Shown here: positions 1-8,900 of the stretch, piece after piece
How positions within the stretch are numbered: the first letter of the stretch is position 1
How the letters are laid out: each line of letters starts with the position of its first letter
Source of the DNA: Streptomyces sp. M41(2017)
Lineage (GTDB): Bacteria; Actinomycetota; Actinomycetes; Streptomycetales; Streptomycetaceae
NCBI RefSeq assembly: GCF_002078175.1
Contig: NZ_MWFK01000001.1
Coordinates: 2,728,001 to 2,792,000, forward strand
DNA length: 64,000 nucleotides
Direction of reading: 5' to 3'
Position numbers and translations under genes: made by a program
The notes under the pieces: model-generated
Seen by the model: only the letters and a program-made list of their open reading frames with translations
Told to the model about the DNA's origin: nothing
The model's database searches: none

Positions 1-111
1 CGCTGCGTAGGGAAGTCGGGCGGTCGCAGCCTGTGGACAACTCTCGGACTGTCGGCGCGGACCCCTATCGTGGACGCAGTGGTCGAGGCGCGACGTACGG
101 GGGACAGGACG

Positions 112-2157
112 ATGGGCGGGACGGGTGTGATGACCGGAGCGGACGCGACGGAGACGCTGGGCGAGAGCGAGGCACTGGCCACCCTCCACCGGGTCTTCGG
201 GTACGACGCCTTCCGCGGCGAGCAGGAAGCGATCATCGAGCACGTGGTGGCGGGCGGTGACGCCGTCGTGCTGATGCCGACCGGTGGCGGCAAGTCCCTC
301 TGCTACCAGATTCCGTCCCTGGTCAGGCCAGGTACGGGCATTGTGGTCTCGCCGCTCATCGCGCTCATGCAGGACCAGGTGGACGCGCTGCGGGCCCTGG
401 GCGTGCGTGCCGGGTTCATGAACTCCACGCAGGACTTCGACGAGCGGCGCGTGGTCGAGGCCGAGTTCCTGGCCGGGGAGCTCGACCTGCTCTACCTCGC
501 CCCGGAGCGACTGCGCCTGGAATCCACGCTGGATCTGATCTCCCGGGGCAAGGTCTCCCTCTTCGCGATCGACGAGGCGCACTGTGTCGCACAGTGGGGC
601 CACGACTTCCGCCCGGACTATCTGGCGCTGTCCCTGCTCGGCGAGCGCTGGCCGGACGTCCCGCGGCTCGCGCTGACGGCCACGGCCACCCGCGCGACGC
701 ACAAGGAGATCACCCAGCGCCTGGGCATGCCCGCGGCCCGCCACTTCGAGGCGAGCTTCGACCGGCCGAACATCCAGTACCGGATCGTCCCCAAGGCCGA
801 CCCCAGGAAGCAGTTGCTGTCCTTCCTGCGCGAGGAGCACGCGGGCGACGCGGGCATCGTCTACTGCCTCTCGCGCAACTCCGTCGACAAGACGGCCGAG
901 TTCCTCTCGCGCAACGGCATCGAGGCGGTGCCGTACCACGCGGGCCTGGACGCGGGGACCCGTGCCGCCCACCAGTCGCGCTTCCTGCGGGAGGAGGGAC
1001 TCGTGGTGGTGGCCACGATCGCCTTCGGCATGGGCATCGACAAGCCGGACGTACGGTTCGTCGCCCACCTCGACCTGCCGAAGTCGGTGGAGGGCTACTA
1101 CCAGGAGACGGGCCGTGCCGGCCGGGACGGCCTGCCGTCCACGGCGTGGATGGCGTACGGCCTGCAGGACGTGGTCCAGCAGCGCAAGATGATCCAGGGC
1201 TCGGAGGGGGACGAGGCGTTCCGCCGGCGGGCCGCCTCCCACCTGGACGCGATGCTCGCCCTGTGCGAGACGGCGCAGTGCCGGCGCTCCCAGCTCCTCG
1301 CCTACTTCGGCCAGGACCCGAACACCCCGGCGTGCGGGAACTGCGACACCTGCCTGACGCCCCCGGAGACCTGGGACGGCACGGTCGCCGCGCAGAAGCT
1401 GCTGTCCACCGTGGTGCGCCTCCAGCGGGAGCGGGGGCAGAAGTTCGGCGCGGGGCAGATCGTCGACATCCTGCTCGGCCGGCGGACCGCCAAGGTGATC
1501 CAGTTCGACCACGACCAACTGTCCGTGTTCGGGATCGGCGAGGAGCTGGCCGAGGCCGAATGGCGCGGAGTCGCGAGACAGTTGCTGGCCCAGGGCCTGA
1601 TCGCGGTCGAGGGCGAGTACGGCACGCTGGTGCTGACCGACGCCAGCGGGACCGTCCTGCGGCGCGAGCGGGACGTGCCGCTGCGCAAGGAGCCGCCGAA
1701 GCCGGTGGTCTCCCGGTCGTCCGGCTCCAAGGGCGAGCGGAAGGCCAAGGCCGCCGCCGCGGCGGCGGAGCTGCCGGCCGAGCTCGTGCCGGCCTTCGAG
1801 GCGCTGCGTGCCTGGCGCGCCGAGCAGGCACGCGAGCAGGGCGTCCCGGCGTACGTCATCTTCCACGACGCCACGCTGCGGGAGATCGCCACGCTGTGGC
1901 CCACCTCGGCGAGAGACCTGGGCACCATCAGCGGGGTGGGCGAGAAGAAGCTCGCCACGTACGGGGAGGGCGTGATCGAGGTGCTGGCCTCACTGGGCGG
2001 CGGCGCACCGACACAGTCATCCGCGCAGACACCCGCGCCGAGAGCCGTCCCGGCGCAGGCGTCGGCCACGTCGGCTCCTGCTCCCGCGGCCGACCACGGA
2101 CCCGACCCGGACTGGCCCGAGCTGGATCAGGAGCCCGAGCCCGAGGACTGGATGTAG
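112..2157 (+). CDS. recQ: RecQ-family ATP-dependent DNA helicase
   Basis: A 681-residue 3'-5' DNA helicase of the RecQ family, expected to act in recombination and replication-fork repair. Visible parts in order: Walker A (TGGGKS) near residue 60, the DEAH box (AIDEAHC) near 152, a helicase C domain with the ARG-finger region ETGRAGRDG, a Cys-rich RQC zinc site (CxxxxxC ... CGNCDTC, about 385-413), and a C-terminal HRDC domain (about 555-630) ending in a Pro/Ala/acidic tail. I chose the ATG at 112, preceded by a GGGGGACAGG purine stretch; a GTG at 70 and an ATG at 130 are alternatives. Length fits the family. It stands alone, with no operon partner in view. The family assignment is firm. Confidence 0.95.
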   Translation: MGGTGVMTGADATETLGESEALATLHRVFGYDAFRGEQEAIIEHVVAGGDAVVLMPTGGGKSLCYQIPSLVRPGTGIVVSPLIALMQDQVDALRALGVRAGFMNSTQDFDERRVVEAEFLAGELDLLYLAPERLRLESTLDLISRGKVSLFAIDEAHCVAQWGHDFRPDYLALSLLGERWPDVPRLALTATATRATHKEITQRLGMPAARHFEASFDRPNIQYRIVPKADPRKQLLSFLREEHAGDAGIVYCLSRNSVDKTAEFLSRNGIEAVPYHAGLDAGTRAAHQSRFLREEGLVVVATIAFGMGIDKPDVRFVAHLDLPKSVEGYYQETGRAGRDGLPSTAWMAYGLQDVVQQRKMIQGSEGDEAFRRRAASHLDAMLALCETAQCRRSQLLAYFGQDPNTPACGNCDTCLTPPETWDGTVAAQKLLSTVVRLQRERGQKFGAGQIVDILLGRRTAKVIQFDHDQLSVFGIGEELAEAEWRGVARQLLAQGLIAVEGEYGTLVLTDASGTVLRRERDVPLRKEPPKPVVSRSSGSKGERKAKAAAAAAELPAELVPAFEALRAWRAEQAREQGVPAYVIFHDATLREIATLWPTSARDLGTISGVGEKKLATYGEGVIEVLASLGGGAPTQSSAQTPAPRAVPAQASATSAPAPAADHGPDPDWPELDQEPEPEDWM

Positions 2158-2344
2158 CGCGCCCGGCCCCTGGGCCGGGGCCGGGCGCGCGCACGCCGGT
2201 GGAGACATCGCCGGGTGCAACCGGCCGGTCCGCGGCCGGACGCGCCGGCGGTTGCACAGGTCGTCGGGTTCGCCGTCGGACGCGCCGGCGGGTCGGCGCC
2301 GGCCGGTCCCCCAACGGGTCACGGTGGCCAGGGCCCTGGCCACC

Positions 2345-2440
2345 GTGACAGGGACTCCCCGTGACAGGGACTCCCCGTGACAGGGACTCCCCGTGACAGG
2401 GACTCCCCGTGACAGGGGCTCCCCGTGACAGGGAATCCCC
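2345..2440. repeat. Six tandem 16-bp repeats downstream of fahA
   Basis: The unit is GTGACAGGGACTCCCC. It is perfect in copies 1-4, with one change each in copy 5 (GGGGCT) and copy 6 (GGGAAT). Two more degenerate units run to about 2472, touching the 3' end of the fumarylacetoacetase gene. Each unit holds the small inverted core GGGA-N-TCCC. The rest of the gap 2158-2344 shows no gene. Confidence 0.9.
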
Positions 2441-2472
2441 GTGGAGGGGAGATCCCGTCGAGGGGCGGCCCG

Positions 2473-3702
2473 TTACGGGGTGACGGCCGGGGTGATGCGG
2501 CCCCGGACCTCGCCCAGGCCCACCCGGGTGCCGCCCGGGCCCGGCGCCCACGCGGTCAGGGTGACCTCGTCGCCGTCCTCCAGGAACGTGCGCTTGCCGT
2601 CGGGGAGTTCGAGAGCGTCGCGGCCGTTCCAGGTGAGTTCGAGCAGGGAGCCGCGTTCCGCGTCGGAGGGGCCGCTGACGGTTCCGGAGCCGTACAGGTC
2701 GCCGGTGCGCAGGGAGGCGCCGTTGACCGTCATGTGCGCCAGTTGCTGGGCGGCCGTCCAGTACATGGTGGAGAAGGGCGGCTCGGAGACGACGTGGCCG
2801 TTGACGGCGACGGAGATCCGCAGGTCGTAGCCGCCCGGGTCCTCGGAGGCGTCGTCGAGGTAGGGGAGGAGGGGGTGCGTGCGGGCCGGGGGCGCCACAC
2901 GGGCCTCGTCGAGGGCGTCGAGCGGGGTGATCCAGGCGGACACCGACGTGGCGAAGGACTTGCCGAGGAACGGGCCGAGGGGGACGTACTCCCAGGCCTG
3001 CAGGTCGCGGGCCGACCAGTCGTTGAGGAGGCAGAGCCCGAAGACGTGGTCGCGGTAGTCGCCGAGCCCCACGGGCCGGCCCATCTCGGTGGGGGTGCCG
3101 ACGACGAAGCCGACCTCCGCCTCGATGTCCAGACGGACCGACGGACCGAAGACGGGGACGGCGTCCGCGGGGGCCTTGCGCTGGCCCGAGGGGCGTACGA
3201 CGTCCGTGCCGGAGACCACGACCGTGCCCGAGCGGCCGTGGTAGCCGATCGGCAGGTGCTTCCAGTTGGGCGTGAGGGAGTCGGCGGCGTCGGGACGGAA
3301 GATCTGGCCGACGTTCCGGGCGTGGTTCTCGGAGGCGTAGAAGTCGACGTAGTCCGCGACGGTGAAGGGGAGGTGGAGCGTCACCTCGGAGAGGTGACGG
3401 AAGTGGGGAGCGAGCGTCTCCCGGTGGGCCGGCACGGTCACCCAGGCCGTCAGCGCGCGCCGGACGTCGGACCAGGCGGTGCGGCCGGCGGCGAGCAGCG
3501 GGTCCAGCGTCGGCTGCGCGAGCAGCCCGGCATACGGGGAGCCGAGCGCACGGGCGGCGGCACCCGCGTCCAGCACATGGTCGCCGAGGCGCACGCCCAC
3601 GCGCCGCTCGGCGGCACCTGCCGCGCCGGTCGGGGAGAACACGCCGTACGGGAGGTTGTGCGGGCCGAAGGGATCGCCCTCGGGGACATCGAAGGGGGGC
3701 AT
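2473..3702 (-). CDS. fahA: Fumarylacetoacetase
   Basis: Last enzyme of tyrosine/homogentisate catabolism, cleaving fumarylacetoacetate to fumarate and acetoacetate. The 409-residue product has the N-terminal SH3-like part (residues about 1-115) and the catalytic FAH fold with its metal-site and substrate-site signatures (FYASENHARNVGQIFRP, GYHGRSGTVVVSGT, DIEAEVGFVVG, NDWSARDLQAWEYVPLGPF). The frame is open to 3780, but the ATG at 3702 gives the usual family start (MPPFDVPEGDPFGPHNLPYG) and has a GAGG site upstream. The other homogentisate genes are not nearby. A 16-bp tandem repeat array follows its stop codon. Confidence 0.93.
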   Translation of the reverse strand: MPPFDVPEGDPFGPHNLPYGVFSPTGAAGAAERRVGVRLGDHVLDAGAAARALGSPYAGLLAQPTLDPLLAAGRTAWSDVRRALTAWVTVPAHRETLAPHFRHLSEVTLHLPFTVADYVDFYASENHARNVGQIFRPDAADSLTPNWKHLPIGYHGRSGTVVVSGTDVVRPSGQRKAPADAVPVFGPSVRLDIEAEVGFVVGTPTEMGRPVGLGDYRDHVFGLCLLNDWSARDLQAWEYVPLGPFLGKSFATSVSAWITPLDALDEARVAPPARTHPLLPYLDDASEDPGGYDLRISVAVNGHVVSEPPFSTMYWTAAQQLAHMTVNGASLRTGDLYGSGTVSGPSDAERGSLLELTWNGRDALELPDGKRTFLEDGDEVTLTAWAPGPGGTRVGLGEVRGRITPAVTP

Positions 3703-3828
3703 CGGTAGGTGCCTCGCTTTCGGATTCGTACGCGCCATGTGATCCATGCGTTCCACGCGTTTCCTGTGGTCGGGGCACACGTTACGGGGGAGGGGGCCCG
3801 CAGCGGCAGTGTCTAAAGAGTTTGCAAT

Positions 3829-3850
3829 GTCCGAATTGGTCTTGTCGGAC
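3829..3850. promoter_or_regulatory. Candidate operator/promoter between fahA and the ATP-grasp gene
   Basis: Perfect inverted repeat GTCCGA-N10-TCGGAC in the divergent gap 3703-3930. It could serve either gene. This region is less G+C-rich than its surroundings, as expected of a promoter. No regulator gene is adjacent, so the cognate factor is unknown. Confidence 0.4.
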
Positions 3851-3930
3851 TGGGTAATTCCGGCTTAGCGTCCTTTGGGGGACACGGACGGGGTGGGTCC
3901 GGTCCGTAGGGGGGACATGTGGGGGGACGC

Positions 3931-5202
3931 ATGGCCAGGAGTTCCAGTGGCGTGCCGGTTGACGCCGACCGTGAAGTCCCGGGCCTGATAGTCAAGTTCG
4001 GCGACTATCCGCTGCACCACGGCGGGGTGGGAGCCATCCGGAGCCTGGGCCGGCTGGGCATACCCATGTACGCCATCACCGAGGACCGGTACACGCCGGC
4101 CGCCAGTTCGCGCTATCTGCGGCGCGCGTTCGTGTGGCCGACCACGGGGACGGAGGAACCCGAGCAGCTCGTCGAGGGGCTGTTGCGCGTCGGCCGGCGC
4201 ATCGGGCGACCCACCGTCCTCGTCCCGACCGACGAGGAGGCCGCGGTACTGATCGCCGAGCACCAGGAGGAGTTGGCCCACCGCTTCCTCTTCCCGCGGG
4301 TGGACGCCAAGCTGCCGCGTCGGCTCGCCAGCAAGCAGGGGCTGCACGAACTGTGCGTGGAGCACGGCATCCCCAGCCCCGCCGCGGCCTTCCCGCAGTC
4401 GTACGAGGAGATCGAGGCGTTCGCCGAGAAGGCGCGCTTCCCGCTCGTCGCCAAGAACCGTGAGGCGTTCGTGCGACGTAGCCGGCCGGCGGTGCACGGG
4501 ACGACCCGGATCGCGACCCGGGAACGGCTGCTGGCCCTCGCCCGGGACTGGGGGCCGCAGCCCGGCGTGATCCTCCAGGAGTACCTGCCGAGGGAGGACG
4601 CGGAAGACTGGATCGTGCACGGCTGCTTCGACGCGGACTCGACGCCGCTCGCGATGTTCACCGGCGTCAAGGTCCGTTCCTGGCCGCCGCACGCGGGCAT
4701 GACGGCGAACGCGTACGTCGTGGACAATCCGGAACTCGCGGACATCGCCGCACGTTTCATCAAACAGATCGGCTTCACCGGAGTCATCGATCTCGACCTG
4801 CGTTTCGACCGCCGCGACGGTCAGTACAAACTGCTCGACTTCAACCCGCGCATGGGCGCCCAGTTCCGGCTCTTCGAGAGCGAGTCGGGGATCGACGTCG
4901 TCCGTGCCCTGCATCTGAGCCTGACCGGCCGTCCTGTTCCGGAGGGGGAACAGCGTGCCGGCCACCGGTACATCGTGGAGAACATCGACCTGCCGGCTCT
5001 GCTCGCCTACCGGCGCAGTGGTTACACGACACCGCACGCGCCGGCCCGCGCGAGCGGTACGGAGCTGGCCTGGCTCGCGGGTGACGACCTGCGGCCGTTC
5101 TTCACGATGCTCGCGCGCTTCGTGCGGCCGGGCGCGAGGCATCTGTACCACCTGTGGCGGACCAACCGCCGCGGCAGCACCAGCAGTTCCACCGCGAAGT
5201 AG
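3931..5202 (+). CDS. ATP-grasp carboxylate-amine ligase-like protein
   Basis: A 423-residue protein of the ATP-grasp superfamily, whose members usually join a carboxylate to an amine or thiol through an acyl phosphate. The central domain shows the nucleotide-binding lysine region (FPLVAKN), the QEYLPREDAEDW segment and the metal-binding end of the fold (LLDFNPRMGAQFRLFE). The substrate cannot be read from sequence. I chose the ATG at 3931, with a GGGGGGA site just upstream, over an in-frame GTG at 3919. A flavoprotein gene follows after 27 bp, so the two are probably co-transcribed and may act in one pathway (inference). No carrier protein, NRPS or transporter is beside them. Confidence 0.8.
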   Translation: MARSSSGVPVDADREVPGLIVKFGDYPLHHGGVGAIRSLGRLGIPMYAITEDRYTPAASSRYLRRAFVWPTTGTEEPEQLVEGLLRVGRRIGRPTVLVPTDEEAAVLIAEHQEELAHRFLFPRVDAKLPRRLASKQGLHELCVEHGIPSPAAAFPQSYEEIEAFAEKARFPLVAKNREAFVRRSRPAVHGTTRIATRERLLALARDWGPQPGVILQEYLPREDAEDWIVHGCFDADSTPLAMFTGVKVRSWPPHAGMTANAYVVDNPELADIAARFIKQIGFTGVIDLDLRFDRRDGQYKLLDFNPRMGAQFRLFESESGIDVVRALHLSLTGRPVPEGEQRAGHRYIVENIDLPALLAYRRSGYTTPHAPARASGTELAWLAGDDLRPFFTMLARFVRPGARHLYHLWRTNRRGSTSSSTAK

Positions 5203-5229
5203 GCGTAGTGCGTCCTGGGGAGGGACTTC

Positions 5230-6450
5230 GTGATTCATCCGGTAGCAGTCATCGGCGCGGGGCCGTACGGACTGTCCACCGCCGCCCATCTGCGGGCGCG
5301 GGGCATTCCGGTGCGGGTCTTCGGCGAGCCCATGGTGAGCTGGCGCGACCACATGCCCGAGGGAATGCTCCTCAAGTCGACTCCGGCCGCCTCGAACATC
5401 GACGCCCCCCAGCCGGGGCACACCCTCGGTGACTACTGCGCGGCGGCGGGGATACCGCGCCTGGTCACGGACGAGGACATCATCCCGGTCGAGACCTTCA
5501 TCGCGTACGGGGAGTGGTTCCGGCAGAAGCTCGTGCCCGGGCTGGAGCAGGTGCGGGTCGTCTCGGTCGACCGCGGGAGCGGCCCCGACGCGGCCGGGTC
5601 CGGGGGGTTCGACATCAAGCTGGACTCGGGGGAGTCGTTCACCGCCCGCGCGGTCGTCGTCGCCACCGGGCTGTCGGGACTGGCCCACCTGCCTCCGGAG
5701 TTGGCCGGGGCGGCGGCGGACGGTCCCACGCCCTCCGGCCCGGTCTCGCACAGCTCGCAACACCACGACCTGCGCCGGTTCTCCGGCAAGGAGCTGATCG
5801 TCGTCGGGGCCGGCCAGTCGGCACTGGAGACGGCGGCACTGGCGGCGGAGGCGGGCGCGCAGGTCCGTGTCGTGTCCCGGGGGAAGGGGGCGGTCGACTT
5901 CGGTGCGCCTCCGTGGGACCAGCCGAAGCTGCGGCCGGAATCGCCGTTCGGCCGCGCCTGGTCCCTGTGGGCGCTGAGCTACTACCCGCAGCCCTACCGC
6001 CATCTGCCCGCCGAGGCCCGGCACTACCTGGTGCGCCGCGTACTAGGGCCCCTCGGCGCCTGGTGGCTCAGGGACCGCTTCGAGGGCAAGGTCGGCGTTC
6101 GTGAGGTGGAGCGGATCGTCAGCGCGGCGGCCACCGACGGAAAACCCGTCCTCACGGTGCGCACCCATGGGGGCCGGGTCGAGGAACTCACCGCCGATCA
6201 CGTCATGGCGGCGACCGGCTATCGCGTCGACATCGCGGCGATGGACTTCCTCGGGCATGAGCTCCGGGCAGGGCTGGCCGCCAGCCGCGGCACGCCGAGG
6301 CTGGGCGCCGGGTACCGCTCCTCGCTGCCGGGGCTGTACTTCACGGGCCTGCCGGCGGCGTCCTCGTACGGTCCGGTGATGCGCTTCGTGTGCGGCACGG
6401 AGTTCGCCTCCCCGCGGCTCGCCAGGCATCTGGCGGCCGCGCACGGGTGA
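5230..6450 (+). CDS. FAD/NAD(P)-binding oxidoreductase (monooxygenase-like)
   Basis: A 406-residue flavoprotein. The N-terminal FAD-binding Rossmann motif is AVIGAGPYGLSTAAHL. A second dinucleotide motif, IVVGAGQSALETAALAAEAG, lies near residue 195 as in two-dinucleotide-binding-domain oxidoreductases such as lysine/ornithine monooxygenase-like proteins. An ATG(Y) segment (MAATGYRVDI) near residue 330 fits the class. The start is a GTG at 5230 behind GGGAGGGA. It lies 27 bp after the ATP-grasp gene and is likely in the same transcript. Substrate unknown; a role oxidising the product or substrate of the ATP-grasp enzyme is inference. Confidence 0.8.
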   Translation: MIHPVAVIGAGPYGLSTAAHLRARGIPVRVFGEPMVSWRDHMPEGMLLKSTPAASNIDAPQPGHTLGDYCAAAGIPRLVTDEDIIPVETFIAYGEWFRQKLVPGLEQVRVVSVDRGSGPDAAGSGGFDIKLDSGESFTARAVVVATGLSGLAHLPPELAGAAADGPTPSGPVSHSSQHHDLRRFSGKELIVVGAGQSALETAALAAEAGAQVRVVSRGKGAVDFGAPPWDQPKLRPESPFGRAWSLWALSYYPQPYRHLPAEARHYLVRRVLGPLGAWWLRDRFEGKVGVREVERIVSAAATDGKPVLTVRTHGGRVEELTADHVMAATGYRVDIAAMDFLGHELRAGLAASRGTPRLGAGYRSSLPGLYFTGLPAASSYGPVMRFVCGTEFASPRLARHLAAAHG

Positions 6451-6486
6451 GCCGTCGGACCCCTCGCCCCCCGGGCAACTCGTGGG

Positions 6487-7494
6487 TCAGGACTCCTCCT
6501 TGAGGGTCCAGGCGCCCGAGTTGTCCGGTGGGGCGGGCCGGACGGTCCAGCGGGAGAGGTCGCCGTCCGTCTCCGGGGCGCCCGAGGGCAGCATGCCCAG
6601 GGAGTCGGGTTCGAAGTAGAGGTGGTGCGCCCAGAACTCCGGGAGTTCATGGCCGAGGAGGTCCTCACCCATGGGCGCGAGATCCTCGCCCACATGGCGT
6701 TCGTTGACGCGCGCGACGGCCTCCGCGCGGGAGACGCCGAAGCGGGTCACGAGCACGTCCGCCATCTCGCGGAAGTAGGCGAGCCACTCCGCGTCCAGGT
6801 CGATCAGGAACTCCTCGGTCCGCGGGGCGTTCTCGAAGACCGCGGCGGTCTGCCAGACCATGAAGTCCTCGATCATCCCGGGCGGGTTGGCGGCCCGGGT
6901 GGCCTTGACCTCCCAGCCCGGACTGTCCATGTCGAAGACGACGACCGGCAGGGCGCGGCCGAAGACCTCCGTGAGGGTTCCGTCGGCGTGGAGGCGCCGG
7001 GCGAGGTCGACGCAGTCGGCGTGGAACTGGAGCCGCAGCATCTCGGAGGCGAGGTCCAGCTCGTCCTCCTCGTCCTCCGGCAGGTCCATGCCGAGGAAGT
7101 CGTAGTCACCCTCGAACCAGATCCCCTGCTCCTTGGCCGCCTCCACGAACAGGGGCCCGCCGGCGGGGTCTTCGGGGACGTTGCCCAGCATCTCGAATCC
7201 GTCGAGCAGCCAGAGGGCGTAGTTCCAGCGCGCCTCACCGGGGTCCTGCGGGGAGGTCTCCTTCGCGTACTGGGTCTCGGTGTTGTAGCCGATGGCCACG
7301 TACGGGTGGCGCTCGTCGCCGTCGACGCGCCACACGCGGAGGGACAGCGCGTAGATCTCGGGCCGCAGGGCCTCCGGGAAGCGCCGGACGACGGCTTCGG
7401 CGGCGGTGCGCAGGTGGTCCCGGAAGCGGTCCCCCGCGGGGGAGGCGTCGTGGCGCGGCCGTGCGGGCCGTCGTGCGGTGGGCTCGGACGTCAT
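6487..7494 (-). CDS. Conserved protein of unknown function, acidic
   Basis: A 335-residue soluble protein that I do not recognise with confidence. It has no signal peptide or membrane segment and is rich in Asp, Glu and Trp. A run of acidic residues (LPEDEEDELDLASE) sits near the middle. The segment LRPEIYALSLRVWRVDGDER, then YAIGYNTE-like residues, recalls small bacterial proteins of the DUF4303 kind, but this is only an impression. The ATG at 7494 has an ideal GGGGAG site; an upstream extension of the open frame to 7659 has none. It converges on the flavoprotein gene and diverges from the HAD gene, so it is probably monocistronic. Confidence 0.75.
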   Translation of the reverse strand: MTSEPTARRPARPRHDASPAGDRFRDHLRTAAEAVVRRFPEALRPEIYALSLRVWRVDGDERHPYVAIGYNTETQYAKETSPQDPGEARWNYALWLLDGFEMLGNVPEDPAGGPLFVEAAKEQGIWFEGDYDFLGMDLPEDEEDELDLASEMLRLQFHADCVDLARRLHADGTLTEVFGRALPVVVFDMDSPGWEVKATRAANPPGMIEDFMVWQTAAVFENAPRTEEFLIDLDAEWLAYFREMADVLVTRFGVSRAEAVARVNERHVGEDLAPMGEDLLGHELPEFWAHHLYFEPDSLGMLPSGAPETDGDLSRWTVRPAPPDNSGAWTLKEES

Positions 7495-7794
7495 GGATCT
7501 CCCCGGTTTCTCGAAGTCGGTTCCCCGCCGGTGACTTCTGGCGTCCCCGCCGTGGCGGGTGCCCCGCGGAGTCGGCCTCGCCGGGCCCGTACCCCGACCC
7601 CGGCGCCGGTGATCGTAGCCCCGGATCAGGGAGTTGAGCCGTTGTGATCGGTCCTGCACGGGAAAGTCCGTCTGGGCGGAAGCGGGCCCTGCGTGATCCC
7701 AACCGGTCGCAACGCGCCTGCCACCGTACGGCGAACGGCGTTGCTGACGGGATACCGGACGTCGTCCGGTTCACGCCGGGCCGATGTGTCGTTC

Positions 7795-7813
7795 GATCCG
7801 TATTCTTCGGATC
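7795..7813 (+). promoter_or_regulatory. Inverted repeat abutting the HAD gene start; possible leaderless promoter
   Basis: GATCCGTATTCTTCGGATC is a perfect 6-bp inverted repeat around TATTCTT, and the ATG follows at the very next base. TATTCT resembles a -10 hexamer at the right distance for transcription to start at or beside the ATG, and there is no Shine-Dalgarno sequence. The rest of the gap 7495-7794 is a divergent promoter region without a gene. Confidence 0.5.
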
Positions 7814-8623
7814 ATGGCCGCTCCGACTGCATATTCACTCATCGCCACTGACCTGGACGGAACGCTGCTGCGCGGCGACGACACGCTCTCCGACCGGTCA
7901 CGGGCCGCGTTGGCGAAGGTGACCGCGTCGGGCGCGCAGCACCTGGTGGTGACGGGCCGTCCCGCACCGCGCGTTCGACCGCTGCTCGACGACCTCGGCG
8001 GTGCGGGGCTGGCGGTGTGCGGTCAGGGCGCTCAGCTGTACGACGCGGGGACGGACCGGCTGCTGTGGTCGGTGACCCTGGACAGGGAGTTGGCGGAGAC
8101 GGCGCTCGGAAAGATCGAGGCGGAGGTCGGTCTGCTGTACGCGGCGGTGGACCAGGACGGCGTGGACGGGCTGACGCTCATCGAGCCGGGCTATGTGATG
8201 CCGCACCCCACGCTTCCGGCGGTGCGGGTGCGGCGGCGGGACGACCTCTGGGCGCAGCCGATCAGCAAGGTGCTGCTCCGCCACCCCACCATGTCCGACG
8301 ACGAGTTGGCCTCGACGTCGCGGGGAGTGGTCGGTTCGCTGGCGACGGTCACCATGTCGGGGCCGGGTACCGTCGAACTCCAGCCATGCGGGGTGACCAA
8401 GGCCACCGGTCTCGCGCTCGCCGCGACGCACCTCGGCCTCACCCCGTCGGCGACGCTGGCCTTCGGTGACATGCCCAATGACATCCCGATGTTCGACTGG
8501 GCCGCCCACGGGGTCGCGATGGCCAACGCCCATCCGGAACTGAAGGCGGTGGCGGACGAGGTCACGCTGTCGAACGAGGACGACGGGATCGCGGTGGTCC
8601 TGGAACGGATCTTCGGGTTCTAG
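7814..8623 (+). CDS. Cof-type HAD-IIB phosphatase
   Basis: A 269-residue haloacid dehalogenase-superfamily hydrolase, expected to dephosphorylate small phosphorylated metabolites in the cytoplasm. Motif I is DLDGTLL at residues about 12-18 (nucleophile Asp), motif II is VVTGRP, a type IIB cap lies in the middle, and motif IV is FGDMPNDIPMF near residue 220. The ATG at 7814 begins just before motif I, as in the family; the open frame upstream has no ribosome site. The last codons and stop lie inside a perfect 26-bp-arm palindrome. Confidence 0.9.
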   Translation: MAAPTAYSLIATDLDGTLLRGDDTLSDRSRAALAKVTASGAQHLVVTGRPAPRVRPLLDDLGGAGLAVCGQGAQLYDAGTDRLLWSVTLDRELAETALGKIEAEVGLLYAAVDQDGVDGLTLIEPGYVMPHPTLPAVRVRRRDDLWAQPISKVLLRHPTMSDDELASTSRGVVGSLATVTMSGPGTVELQPCGVTKATGLALAATHLGLTPSATLAFGDMPNDIPMFDWAAHGVAMANAHPELKAVADEVTLSNEDDGIAVVLERIFGF

Positions 8624-8664
8624 GGCGTGTCCGCGACCTCGCGGACACGCCCTAGAACCCGAAG
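8611..8664. terminator. Perfect 54-bp palindrome spanning the HAD stop codon
   Basis: Arms 8611-8636 and 8639-8664 are exact reverse complements separated by only CC. The stop codon TAG at 8621-8623 is within the left arm. No T-run follows on either side. It would work as a bidirectional terminator, and such an exact repeat may also be a mobile or recombinogenic palindrome. Confidence 0.75.
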
Positions 8665-8702
8665 AGCAGGCCGGGCGATGCCCGGCCCCCGGAACACGAG
8701 CC

Positions 8703-8732
8703 GGCCCGGGGCGTCCGCCGATGCCCCGGGCC
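8703..8732 (-). terminator. Hairpin downstream of the transglycosylase gene
   Basis: Arms GGCCCGGGGC and GCCCCGGGCC pair perfectly around a 10-nt loop. It is about 170 bp past the 3' end of the minus-strand wall-hydrolase gene, in a gap (8665-8900) with no credible gene. A terminator is the simplest reading. Confidence 0.5.
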
Positions 8733-8900
8733 GTGCCCTTCGTACTGCTGGTGGGACCGCCCCGCACACCCGGTCCGTCACCGTCCCGCGAGGCCCGGTC
8801 GTTCACAGCCGACAGAGCGGTCCGTCACCACCGGCGGCCTCGAAGGTGCCGCCGGCAGGTGCCGTGCGGGAGGCGCGGGTGCGCCGGTGCGCCGGTGCGA

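Noticed and set aside
710..1831. Long open frames antisense to recQ and to many other genes
   Set aside because: They mirror third-position G+C bias of real genes, have Arg/Pro/Ala-rich composition and no domains or ribosome sites.
2345..2472. CRISPR array
   Set aside because: Units are contiguous 16-mers with no spacers, and no cas genes are present in the window.
3931..6450. A natural-product biosynthetic cluster
   Set aside because: Two genes of general families without carrier, synthase, regulator or exporter are not enough to call a cluster.
8624..8900. Plus-strand open frame after the HAD gene
   Set aside because: It starts in a palindrome, runs antisense into the wall-hydrolase gene and has low-complexity sequence.
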